A stretch of 21,960 nt of DNA from an uncultured Eubacteriales bacterium (GTDB lineage: Bacteria; Bacillota; Clostridia; Monoglobales; Firm-18): positions 1 through 21,960 of the forward strand of contig CAJLYO010000003.1 in the NCBI GenBank assembly GCA_905210885.1, given 5' to 3'. Below the pieces are notes generated by a model that was not told the DNA's origin, did not search any database, and saw only the letters and a program-made list of their open reading frames with translations. Positions 14,424 through 21,793 of this stretch are shown piece by piece (the stretch's first letter is position 1; every line of letters starts with the position of its first letter). Position numbers and translations under genes: made by a program.

Positions 14424-15134
14424 TTAATACATAATCGAATAAATTTTCACAACCGAAGTTTCTGCGTCGGCGTAAAAATACATTGTTTTATCGATGAGAT
14501 TATTATTCGCAAAATCCGGATCGAAGGAAAATCCCTCGGGAGTGCCCAAAAGCAGTCTGCCGTTTAATCCTGCATCCATCCACATACCCAAAGAATAGCG
14601 CATAACACCGTCAAATGCGAGCGTGCCGCTGTCTGCGATATACAGCCGCGCCTTATACAAAACGGGCTTTTTAAGCGTTCCCGGCGTCATAACCGCGGCG
14701 CATCTGTTCTGCTTAATAAGGGCGGTATATGTTTCCCCGGAAGTAAGCTCGCCGATAACGAAAGTATCGCCGTCCACAGCCGCCTTATCGATTTCGCCGT
14801 TGGCATACACGGCGGTTACAACCTTATATCCGTTTTTCAGGCCATATGCGGTCAGTCCGTCAATAAGGGGCGTTAAGTCATCGCTTTTCATGTCAAGAAC
14901 GTTATTCTTCGGATACAAAAGCCCGGCGGACATGGCACGGGCGGCAATTTTTGCGTCATCATCGCTTATACTGCGATAATTTTTGCACTTTCTGATTACC
15001 GAAACATCAGCCGTTTCCGGCGCTCCGAAACGGTCGGCAGCCTCGGCACAGGCTTCGCCCAAATTCGCGGCGCCTACCGATATTCCCAGTATCATCACCG
15101 CGGCAAACATAGCGGAAATTATTTTTTTTATCAT
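14424..15134 (-). CDS. Secreted protein of unknown function
   Basis: 236 residues. The N-terminus is a signal peptide (MIKKIISAMFAAVMILGISVGA, likely cut near residue 22-23). The mature part is soluble. A segment around SDDDAKIAARAMSAGLLYP faintly recalls an S-layer homology half-motif, but not well enough to call. The C-terminal half (KPVLYKARLYIADSGTLAFD and following) looks beta-rich. No catalytic motif is seen. ATG at 15134 with GGTGA 5 nt upstream is preferred over GTG at 15143. It starts 14 bp after argS and is followed by the small membrane protein and the CtpA-type protease, which acts in the same compartment and could process it; this is inference from position only. Confidence 0.75.
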   Translation of the reverse strand: MIKKIISAMFAAVMILGISVGAANLGEACAEAADRFGAPETADVSVIRKCKNYRSISDDDAKIAARAMSAGLLYPKNNVLDMKSDDLTPLIDGLTAYGLKNGYKVVTAVYANGEIDKAAVDGDTFVIGELTSGETYTALIKQNRCAAVMTPGTLKKPVLYKARLYIADSGTLAFDGVMRYSLGMWMDAGLNGRLLLGTPEGFSFDPDFANNNLIDKTMYFYADAETSVVKIYSIMY

Positions 15135-15148
15135 TTTAATCACCGTTT

Positions 15149-16810
15149 TTACATTTTTTCCGGCGCGGAAACCGCAAGCAGCCTTAAAACATTGGCAAGA
15201 GCAATCCTTGCGCAGTCGATAAGCTTTAAGCGTGCGGCTTTAAGCGCCTCATCGTCAATATTTACGCGGCAGGCGTTATAGAATGAATGGAACGCCGTTG
15301 CAAGGTCAATTGAATAGCGCGTAAGACGTGCCGGCTCAAGTGTTTCCGCAGCGGCGGAAATCTCATCAGGAAGCTCTGCAAGCTTTAACAAAAGCTCGTG
15401 CTCCTCCTTTGTGCAAAGCTTGGCTTTATCTATTTCGCAAGCTTTGGGCACAGCCGTGCCGCCCTCGGCAAGCAGACGTATAATGCTGCAAATGCGCGCA
15501 TGAGCGTACTGAACGTAAAACACGGGGTTATCGTTGCTTTGCTGAACCGCCAAATCCAAATCAAATTCAAAATGGCTGCCGGCATTTCTCATATTAAAGA
15601 AAAATCTCGCCGCGTCAATTCCTATATCCTCCAAAAGCACGTCAAGGGTAATCGCCTTGCCGGAGCGCTTTGACATACGCGCAACCTCGCCGTTTTGAAT
15701 AAGGCGCACAAGCTGCATCAAAACAACAGTAAGCCTGTCGCCGGACACGCCGATTGCCTCCATAGCGGACTTCATACGCGCAACATGACCGTGATGGTCT
15801 GCGCCCCAAACGTCAATAACCCTGTCAAAGCCGCGCTTTACAAACTTGTTTCTGTGGTATGCGATATCCGCGGTAAAGTACGTGGGGAAGCCGTTTGCGC
15901 GGACCAAAACCTCGTCTTTGCCGTCCTCATCCGGGTTTTTAAACCACAGCGCACCGTCTTTTTCATAGCAACTGCCGCTGTTCTTTAAAATTTCTATCGT
16001 TTCGTCAATATCGCCGTTTTTGTAAAGACTGCTTTCCTTAAACCACACGTCATAGTTAATACGGTACTTTTTAAGGGTGTCAATCATGTTCTTCTCGTTT
16101 ATAACCAGTGAAAAATCAACAAGCGCCGCTTTGCGCTCCTCCTCGGGAACGTCAAGGTAGCTTTCGCCGCACTTTTCCTTAAATTCCGCAGCGCGCTGTG
16201 TAATATCCGCACCCTGGTACCATTCCTCGGCAAAGGGAACGTCACGTCCGCAAAGCTGGAGATAACGCGCCTGAAGGGACTGAGCAAACTTCTCAATCTG
16301 GTTTCCGGCGTCGTTTAAGTAAAATTCCCGGGTTACGTCATAGCCGGCAAAGTCCAAAACCGCCGCCATAGAGTCGCCCAGGGCGCCGCCGCGGGCATTG
16401 CCCATGTGCATGGGGCCGGTGGGGTTTGCGCTTACAAATTCCACCATTACTTTCTCGCCCTTGCCGTCGTCGGTGCTGCCGTATCTGTCGCCTTTTGCCT
16501 CTACTTCGTCTATCACATCATACAGACGGTCATCTGACAGATAAAAGTTCAAAAATCCGGGACCTGCAACTTTTACTTCCTTAATATATGTGTTTTGTGT
16601 GTTCATTGCCTCGCAAAGCTTCGCGGCAATATCCCGTGGCGGCATATGAGCCTGCTTTGACATAAGCATTGCGGCATTTGCGGAAAAGTCGCCGTTGTCC
16701 TTGTTTTTCGGCACTTCGATTATAAAATCGGGAAGGGCAAAGCCGCACTGTTCGGCAGCGTCTGAAATCGCCTTTTTTATCTGTTCTCTTGCCTTGCGGT
16801 TTATACTCAT
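15149..16810 (-). CDS. argS: Arginyl-tRNA synthetase
   Basis: 553 residues, full length. This class I synthetase charges tRNA-Arg. The N-terminal Arg-tRNA synthetase additional domain is followed by the HIGH-type motif HMGN at 135-138 in SANPTGPMHMGNARGGALGD, then the KMSKS-type motif MSKRS at 379-383, and the all-helical DALR anticodon-binding domain at the C-terminus (FYNACRVN, ending LLAVSAPEKM). It follows DUF1934 by 5 bp; DUF1934-argS adjacency is common in Firmicutes (ywiB-argS). Confidence 0.97.
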   Translation of the reverse strand: MSINRKAREQIKKAISDAAEQCGFALPDFIIEVPKNKDNGDFSANAAMLMSKQAHMPPRDIAAKLCEAMNTQNTYIKEVKVAGPGFLNFYLSDDRLYDVIDEVEAKGDRYGSTDDGKGEKVMVEFVSANPTGPMHMGNARGGALGDSMAAVLDFAGYDVTREFYLNDAGNQIEKFAQSLQARYLQLCGRDVPFAEEWYQGADITQRAAEFKEKCGESYLDVPEEERKAALVDFSLVINEKNMIDTLKKYRINYDVWFKESSLYKNGDIDETIEILKNSGSCYEKDGALWFKNPDEDGKDEVLVRANGFPTYFTADIAYHRNKFVKRGFDRVIDVWGADHHGHVARMKSAMEAIGVSGDRLTVVLMQLVRLIQNGEVARMSKRSGKAITLDVLLEDIGIDAARFFFNMRNAGSHFEFDLDLAVQQSNDNPVFYVQYAHARICSIIRLLAEGGTAVPKACEIDKAKLCTKEEHELLLKLAELPDEISAAAETLEPARLTRYSIDLATAFHSFYNACRVNIDDEALKAARLKLIDCARIALANVLRLLAVSAPEKM

Positions 16811-16815
16811 TTTTG

Positions 16816-17244
16816 TTAGTTCCTTTCTGTTACGGTAATGTTAAAATCGTTATATCCCATCGTGCGGCTGTTTATGTCTATGGTGTACGCCGCTGAAAGA
16901 CTGCCGCCGCTGTCGGAAATATCTATATCCACATCATCGGAGCACACCCCAACCGTAAGTGAGCCGAAGCCGGTTTCATAGCAGCACACATGCTTTTTTC
17001 CCTTTTCAAAAATAAGGTGAGTGGTGTTCGTCCCAAAGCGCATCATAGTTATAATATTGCTCTTTTTATCCACCTTTAACGTAGTGGTGGTTCCCTCCAT
17101 GCCGGTCAGTTCCGACTCGGCGTAGGAAATATAATAATGGTCGCCTTTTTTATAAAACTTCCCTTCGGTATAAAGCTCGATTTTATCCCTTTCCTCGCCG
17201 TTGTTTTGGGTTCCCTTAAAGGAAATCAGAACTTCCTTGTTCAT
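16816..17244 (-). CDS. DUF1934 (YwiB-like) beta-barrel protein
   Basis: 142 residues, beta-rich throughout with no signal peptide, matching the DUF1934 pattern: N-terminal VLISFKGTQNNGEERDKIEL, then YYISYAESELTGMEGTTTTL, and C-terminal SAAYTIDINSRTMGYNDFNI. The fold of this family is calycin-like; the biochemical role is unknown. AAAGGAGC lies 8 nt before the ATG. It sits between murI and argS, its usual neighbour. Confidence 0.88.
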   Translation of the reverse strand: MNKEVLISFKGTQNNGEERDKIELYTEGKFYKKGDHYYISYAESELTGMEGTTTTLKVDKKSNIITMMRFGTNTTHLIFEKGKKHVCCYETGFGSLTVGVCSDDVDIDISDSGGSLSAAYTIDINSRTMGYNDFNITVTERN

Positions 17245-17259
17245 TTGTGAGTGCTCCTT

Positions 17260-18060
17260 TTAATATTTGTTGATATCGATTTTCTTTATGTCCGGTCTGT
17301 CAAGCTCCAAAAACGTTTCCGCAAGAGCGGTAAACTCCTCCGTCATATCGCTTACGAAATAGTGATGCTCCGCAGGTCTGCCCGAAAGAGCGTCTTTTTC
17401 GGAAAGCATGCCATGCACGTACCGCGCCGCAGGCACTCCGCAGTTTACAAGGCTTACTCCCTCTCCCATTATACTGCGGATTGTTTCGGTTAGCAATGGA
17501 TAATGGGTGCAGCCCAGGATTAATGTGTCAACGCCGGCAGACTTTATGTCATTAAGGTAATCTGCGGCTATAAGCTGCGCCGCCTTCGTGTTCTGATATC
17601 CGTTTTCCGCCAGCGGCACAAACAGCGGACACGGGGTCTGGAAAATTTCAAATTCGGGATTTACCGACTTTAAAATTCTGTAGTAAAGACCGTTTTTTAT
17701 TGTAGCGGCAGTGCCGATAATGCCTATTCTGCCGTTTTTCGTAAGCTTGGCGGCATAACGCGCGGCAGGCTGCACAACGCCGATAATCGGGACGGAATAA
17801 TCCCCGAAAATTTCCGGCAGCGCAACAGAGCTTACCGTACCGCAGGCAACGACAATCGCCTTTATGTCAAAACCGGTCAAAAATCTGATATCCTGACGGG
17901 CGTATTCCTTTATAATGTCCTCGCCGCGGTTTCCGTAAGGCACGCGCCCCGTATCGCCGAAATAAATTATACTTTCCCCCGGCATTTCCCGCATAAGCTC
18001 ACGCACAACGGTAAGACCTCCCAAACCGCTGTCGAAAACACCGATAGCTCTGTTATCCAT
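17260..18060 (-). CDS. murI: Glutamate racemase
   Basis: 266 residues. MurI makes D-glutamate for peptidoglycan in the cytosol. VFDSGLGGLTV holds Asp10. The two catalytic cysteines are Cys73 in VVACGTVSS and Cys184 in LGCTHYPLL. The residue after Cys73 is glycine and the motif reads CGTV rather than the more familiar CNTA; both cysteines are kept, so activity is expected. It begins 2 bp after the ddl stop, and the two enzymes supply D-amino-acid precursors for the same wall. Confidence 0.95.
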   Translation of the reverse strand: MDNRAIGVFDSGLGGLTVVRELMREMPGESIIYFGDTGRVPYGNRGEDIIKEYARQDIRFLTGFDIKAIVVACGTVSSVALPEIFGDYSVPIIGVVQPAARYAAKLTKNGRIGIIGTAATIKNGLYYRILKSVNPEFEIFQTPCPLFVPLAENGYQNTKAAQLIAADYLNDIKSAGVDTLILGCTHYPLLTETIRSIMGEGVSLVNCGVPAARYVHGMLSEKDALSGRPAEHHYFVSDMTEEFTALAETFLELDRPDIKKIDINKY

Positions 18061-18062
18061 GC

Positions 18063-19112
18063 TTAAAATCCTTCCTCGCTGTCATCGTCTTCCTTTTCCA
18101 TGGCATAGTTTATAACAGCGGTAATGGTATCCGTTATGGAAACCCCTGTTTCATGCCATGCAAGGGGGAAAATGCTGCCGTCGGTAAAACCGGGAATTGT
18201 GTTTATTTCATTTAAATATATGCTGTTATCGTCCTTGGAAACAAAAAAGTCTGCGCGCGCAAATCCGCGGCAGTCGGCAGCCTTATAAGCCTTAAGGGCA
18301 TATCTTTTTATCATTTCGCCCGTTATGTCATCGATTTTTGACGGAATGTACAGCTCACAGCCGCCGGACTCGTACTTTGTTTCATAGTCGTAGTATTCGC
18401 TGTCCTCATACACAATTTCGCCCAGCTTTGCGGCATGAAGTTCTTCGTTGCCCATTATCGAGCACTCGATTTCCCTTGCCTTAACGAATTTCTCCAAAAT
18501 AACCTTTGTATCAAAACGGAACGCCTCCTCAACGGCGCCGATAAGCTCATCGGGGAATCTTACCTTCGCGGTGCCGAAAGACGAACCCACTCTTGACGGC
18601 TTTACAAACACGGGATATCCAAGTTCCTCTGCGGCACTTTGAATATCCGCCTCCATATCCTGGGGAGTAATCACTCTCCAGTCAACCTGGGGGATACCGG
18701 CAGCGTCGAAAATATACTTTGCCACAGCCTTATCCATGCAAAGCGCGCTTGAGAGCACACCGCTTCCGGTGTAGGGAATTTCCGCAAGCTCCAAAAGTCC
18801 CTGAATCGTTCCGTCTTCGCCGTTTTTGCCGTGCAGCGCAATAAACACAACGTCAATCTTAATTTTAATAAGTTTTCCGTCCTCATATACGACAATGCAT
18901 TTTTCCGTGCTGTCCGGAGAAATGAATGCCTTGTGTCCGGCAGTTTCCGGACCTTCCTCGCAAAGTTTCCACTCGCCCTTCTTTGTAATGTAGAGCATAT
19001 GTACATTGTACAGATTTTTATCGATAAATTTGTAGATGGTATTTGCCGAGAGCACCGAAACATCATGCTCCGGAGATTTTCCGCCGAATATGACACAAAC
19101 GTCTTTTTTCAT
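18063..19112 (-). CDS. ddl: D-alanine--D-alanine ligase
   Basis: 349 residues with an ATP-grasp fold. It joins two D-alanines for peptidoglycan. Visible features are FGGKSPEHDVSV at the N-terminus, HGKNGEDGTIQG, KPSRVGSSFG in the ATP-binding part and LNEINTIPGFT with metal ligands near the C-terminus. The omega-loop region EYYDYETKY carries the tyrosine typical of D-Ala-D-Ala and D-Ala-D-Ser enzymes and not the RIHQE segment of D-lactate (VanA-type) ligases. The GSSFG motif is shared with VanA, but that alone does not change the call. It is the first gene after the divergent promoter region, with AAGGAAG upstream. Confidence 0.93.
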   Translation of the reverse strand: MKKDVCVIFGGKSPEHDVSVLSANTIYKFIDKNLYNVHMLYITKKGEWKLCEEGPETAGHKAFISPDSTEKCIVVYEDGKLIKIKIDVVFIALHGKNGEDGTIQGLLELAEIPYTGSGVLSSALCMDKAVAKYIFDAAGIPQVDWRVITPQDMEADIQSAAEELGYPVFVKPSRVGSSFGTAKVRFPDELIGAVEEAFRFDTKVILEKFVKAREIECSIMGNEELHAAKLGEIVYEDSEYYDYETKYESGGCELYIPSKIDDITGEMIKRYALKAYKAADCRGFARADFFVSKDDNSIYLNEINTIPGFTDGSIFPLAWHETGVSITDTITAVINYAMEKEDDDSEEGF

Positions 19113-19146
19113 TAAAATGCCACTTCCTTATTTTATATTACATTAC

Positions 19147-19175
19147 ATTATAGCAAATAAAAAAGGAATTATCAA
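19147..19175 (-). promoter_or_regulatory. Sigma-A-type promoter of ddl operon
   Basis: On the minus strand TTGATA (19170-19175) and TATAAT (19147-19152) are separated by 17 bp, with a TGC extended -10 just before TATAAT. It gives a leader of about 28 nt for ddl and probably drives murI, DUF1934 and argS as well, since gaps are 2-15 bp and no terminator is seen. Confidence 0.85.
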
Positions 19176-19178
19176 TAG

Positions 19179-19212
19179 TTATTGCAAAAAAATGCTTGAC
19201 TATTTGCAATAA
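19179..19212. promoter_or_regulatory. 10-bp inverted repeat between divergent promoters (possible operator)
   Basis: TTATTGCAAA (19179-19188) and its perfect reverse complement TTTGCAATAA (19203-19212) are 14 bp apart. The left arm lies just upstream of the ddl -35 box; the secD -35 box (19196-19201) lies between the arms and the right arm fills the secD spacer. The geometry suits a dimeric regulator with half-sites about two helical turns apart, but no regulator is identified. Confidence 0.5.
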
Positions 19213-19224
19213 TCAAGATATAAT
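19196..19224 (+). promoter_or_regulatory. Sigma-A-type promoter of secD-secF
   Basis: TTGACT (19196-19201), a 17-bp spacer and a perfect TATAAT (19219-19224), followed by a leader of about 30 nt containing AGGAGG 8 nt before the secD ATG. Confidence 0.9.
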
Positions 19225-19260
19225 ATAAAATATGTGAAATTTTATTAGGAGGAAGAGAAA

Positions 19261-20550
19261 ATGACAGCATCGTCAAAAAGTTTATCAAAATTGCTGGTCG
19301 CGGTTTTGTTAATCGCAGCAATACTCTACATTTCTCTTTTTGGTATTGACGGGACGGTCATTACCGGTGCGTTAAAAGAGAATTCCGGAATCAAGCAGGG
19401 GCTTGATTTGAGCGGCGGTTCCGTTATCACTTATCAGGCGGACAAGGCTAATCCCTCAGACGACGATATGAGCACGGTAGTTTCAATGCTCCGCGAAAGA
19501 CTTGACAGACTCGGCTACACAGAGGCAACTCTCTCAAGACAGGGTGCGGACAAAATCCGTGTTGAAATCCCCAATGTGGACGATCCGGACGAGGCAAAGA
19601 ACACAATCGGCGCTACAGCGGAGCTGACCTTCAGAGATAAGGACAACAACGTTGTTTTAAGCGGTACGGACGTAAAAGATGCAAAGCCCATGTACGCCCC
19701 CGTATCGGAAGGCGGTTCAAGCGAGCACTACATTCAGCTTAAGCTTTCCGCAGAAGGACAGAAAAAGTTCTCCGAGGCAACTGCAAAAATCGCAAGCTAT
19801 GCAAGCGGAGAAAATTATATCGCTATCATGCTTGACAAGGAGGCTATTTCAGCTCCCAGAGTTACAAGCCAGATTGACAGCGACACATGTATTATAACAG
19901 GCGAATTCACGGCTGAAAGCGCAAAGAACCTTGCGGACTTAATCCGTGCAGGTAAGCTGCCCTTCGCACTTACCGCGGCAGAAACCCGCGTCGTAGGCGC
20001 AACATTGGGTGACAGAGCCCTTCAGACAAGTATGACCGCATGCTTAATCGGCATAATCCTTGTTATGCTGTTTATGCTTATCGTATACAGAGTTCCCGGA
20101 CTGGTTGCGGACGTTGCCCTTTGCGCATACTCGGCACTGGTTGCACTTGCCCTTAACTACCTCGGCGTAAACTTAAGCCTTCCCGGTATTGCGGGTATAG
20201 TTTTGGGCATAGGTATGGCGGTTGATGCAAACGTTATTATTTTCGAGCGTGTTAAGGACGAGCTCAGAAACGGAAAAACAACAGGCGCCGCAATTGACGC
20301 CGGTTTTAACAGGGCCTTCACCTCAATTCTTGACTCAAACGTTACAACACTTATTGCAGGCGTTGTGCTTTTGATATTCGGTACAGGTCAGATTAAGGGA
20401 TTTGCGGTAACGCTTATCATCGGTATCGTAGCAAGTATGATAACCGCAATTGCAATCACCAGATTCCTGTTAAGACAGCTTATCGGTCTTAATATCAGAA
20501 ATCCCAGACTGTACGGTCTTTCAAAGAAGGGAGGAAGCCAGAATGCTTAA
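19261..20550 (+). CDS. secD: Protein translocase subunit SecD
   Basis: 429 residues. SecD with SecF uses the proton motive force to help complete Sec-dependent export. The first transmembrane helix (about 11-28) is followed by the D1 motif GLDLSGG (47-53) and a large extracytoplasmic domain. Five helices follow after about residue 255, with LGIGMAVDANVIIFERVKDEL as the conserved RND-type segment. At 429 residues it is shorter than the E. coli protein but normal for Clostridia. It overlaps secF by 8 bp. Unlike Bacillus subtilis, secD and secF are separate genes. Confidence 0.96.
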   Translation: MTASSKSLSKLLVAVLLIAAILYISLFGIDGTVITGALKENSGIKQGLDLSGGSVITYQADKANPSDDDMSTVVSMLRERLDRLGYTEATLSRQGADKIRVEIPNVDDPDEAKNTIGATAELTFRDKDNNVVLSGTDVKDAKPMYAPVSEGGSSEHYIQLKLSAEGQKKFSEATAKIASYASGENYIAIMLDKEAISAPRVTSQIDSDTCIITGEFTAESAKNLADLIRAGKLPFALTAAETRVVGATLGDRALQTSMTACLIGIILVMLFMLIVYRVPGLVADVALCAYSALVALALNYLGVNLSLPGIAGIVLGIGMAVDANVIIFERVKDELRNGKTTGAAIDAGFNRAFTSILDSNVTTLIAGVVLLIFGTGQIKGFAVTLIIGIVASMITAIAITRFLLRQLIGLNIRNPRLYGLSKKGGSQNA

Positions 20551-21496
20551 CGTTGTAAACAGAAAGAAAATATTTTTCACAATTCCGGCTGTAATCTTGG
20601 TGCTGGGAATAATATTCTATTTTGTACACGGCGGCTTTAACCTTGACGTTGACTTCACCGGCGGTACAAACCTTCAGCTTGACTTAGGTCAGCAGTTTGA
20701 GGAAAAGGACATCACAGACATTGTCAGTACGACCATTCCGGGTTTAACACCTTCGTCAATTATCAAGGGCGGCGACAACGGAACGGAAGTTACCATTAAA
20801 TTAAAAGAGCTTTCCGACGAAGAGAGCACAAAGGTTTTGAACGCAATCAGAGAAAAGTATGACCCGTCATACAAAGCAGGCGACGAAACCGTTGTCGAGG
20901 ACGAAAAGGCAGAAGCCTCCGGCGATACAGCGGCAACAGAGTCCGGCTTTAAGGTTTTCTCGCGTGATACAGTAAGCGCAACAATAGGTAAAGAGCTTGG
21001 CAGAAGCGCAGTTTTGTCCGCTGTTATAGCTATCCTCTTAATGCTTGTATACATTTCATTCAGATTTGAGTTCTGGTCGGGCATTGCTTCAATCACTGCC
21101 TTAACTCATGACGTTTTAATGGTTTTAAGCATTTATGCTATATTTAATCTGCCTATCAATACAACATTCATCGCGGCAATCCTCACCATCGTGGGTTATT
21201 CAATCAACGCGACAATTGTTATATTCGACAGAGTAAGAGAAAATGACAGATTTGCAAAGAAAACTCCCTTCGGAGAAATTGTTGACAAAAGTATTGCTCA
21301 GTCAATAACACGTTCTGTAAATACTTCGCTGACGACACTTCTTTCAATCTTAGTTCTCTACATCATAGGTGTTGATTCGATTAAGCAGTTTGCGCTGCCC
21401 ATTATAATCGGTATTGTTGTAGGTACCTACTCATCTGTAACGATTGCAGGACCTATGTGGCACACATTAAAAGGCGGAAATAAATCCGCGAAATAA
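20543..21496 (+). CDS. secF: Protein translocase subunit SecF
   Basis: 317 residues. Transmembrane helix 1 (about 11-29) is followed by LDVDFTGGTNLQ (DFTGG at 37-41), an extracytoplasmic domain, and five C-terminal helices with TIVGYSINATIVIFDRVREN as the conserved segment. GGGAGG at the end of secD serves as ribosome-binding site. About residues 112-136 form an acidic, low-complexity stretch (GDETVVEDEKAEASGDTAAT) inserted before the conserved FSRDTVSATIGKEL; this looks like a flexible surface loop and is longer than I would expect for the family. Confidence 0.96.
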   Translation: MLNVVNRKKIFFTIPAVILVLGIIFYFVHGGFNLDVDFTGGTNLQLDLGQQFEEKDITDIVSTTIPGLTPSSIIKGGDNGTEVTIKLKELSDEESTKVLNAIREKYDPSYKAGDETVVEDEKAEASGDTAATESGFKVFSRDTVSATIGKELGRSAVLSAVIAILLMLVYISFRFEFWSGIASITALTHDVLMVLSIYAIFNLPINTTFIAAILTIVGYSINATIVIFDRVRENDRFAKKTPFGEIVDKSIAQSITRSVNTSLTTLLSILVLYIIGVDSIKQFALPIIIGIVVGTYSSVTIAGPMWHTLKGGNKSAK

Positions 21497-21504
21497 ATCT
21501 AATG

Positions 21505-21535
21505 AAAAGAACCGGAAAAATCCGGTTCTTTTTTT
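21505..21535 (+). terminator. Intrinsic terminator after secF
   Basis: A perfect 12-bp stem AAAAGAACCGGA/TCCGGTTCTTTT with a 4-nt A loop, running into a T-tract of seven. It begins 8 nt after the secF stop. Confidence 0.95.
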
Positions 21536-21647
21536 GTGCATACGTTTGCAAAACGGAACGACACATAGGTCGTTGGAGTGTTGTCCAAATCTTTGATTTG
21601 GGTAACGGCGAACCTCTCCCTACCGAAATACGTTACGCCCGTGCATG

Positions 21648-21674
21648 TAGGGGCAGATATCATCTGCCCGAAAC
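21648..21674 (+). repeat. Small palindromic repeat, family 1, copy B
   Basis: GTA, then a perfect 8-bp stem GGGCAGAT/ATCTGCCC with a 3-nt loop (21651-21669), then GAAACG. It matches copy A at 2846-2874 in layout and flanks (GTA before, GAAACG after) while the inner stem bases differ in a paired way. Confidence 0.65.
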
Positions 21675-21733
21675 GTCCTGTGATAAGCGTATGTCACACC
21701 GCGTTGTACATAAAAACTTACAAATAACCGTAG

Positions 21734-21756
21734 GGAATGACCCCGAGTGTCATTCC
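21734..21756 (+). repeat. Small palindromic repeat, family 2, intact copy
   Basis: A perfect 8-bp stem GGAATGAC/GTCATTCC around the loop CCCGAGT, preceded by GTAG as in family 1. The related copy at 14054-14076 keeps the loop exactly but has imperfect arms. Confidence 0.6.
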
Positions 21757-21793
21757 GCAGTCCTGCGGCAAACATTACGCCGTTTCGCTGTGT

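Larger units (their letters stand above)
21541..21793. other. Non-coding spacer between secF and feoB packed with hairpins
   Basis: No gene is supported here. Besides the two palindromic repeats listed separately, it holds a 6-bp stem AACGAC/GTCGTT (21557-21574), a 7-bp stem CCAAATC/GATTTGG with a TTT loop (21585-21601), and CCGCAG/CTGCGG with a 2-nt loop (21755-21768). The spacer lies between two converging genes, a typical place for repeat clusters. No clear intrinsic terminator for feoB is visible. Confidence 0.6.

Noticed and set aside
12090..19112. Glycopeptide (vancomycin/teicoplanin) resistance cluster, because a VanZ-like gene and a ligase with a GSSFG motif occur together
   Set aside because: There is no vanH, vanX or VanRS; the ligase omega loop reads EYYDYETKY rather than the RIHQE segment of D-lactate ligases; VanZ-like proteins are common in Clostridia without resistance.
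21541..21793. CRISPR array or tRNA in the secF-feoB spacer
   Set aside because: The palindromes are not regularly spaced identical repeats, and no cloverleaf or TTCGA-type T-arm was found.
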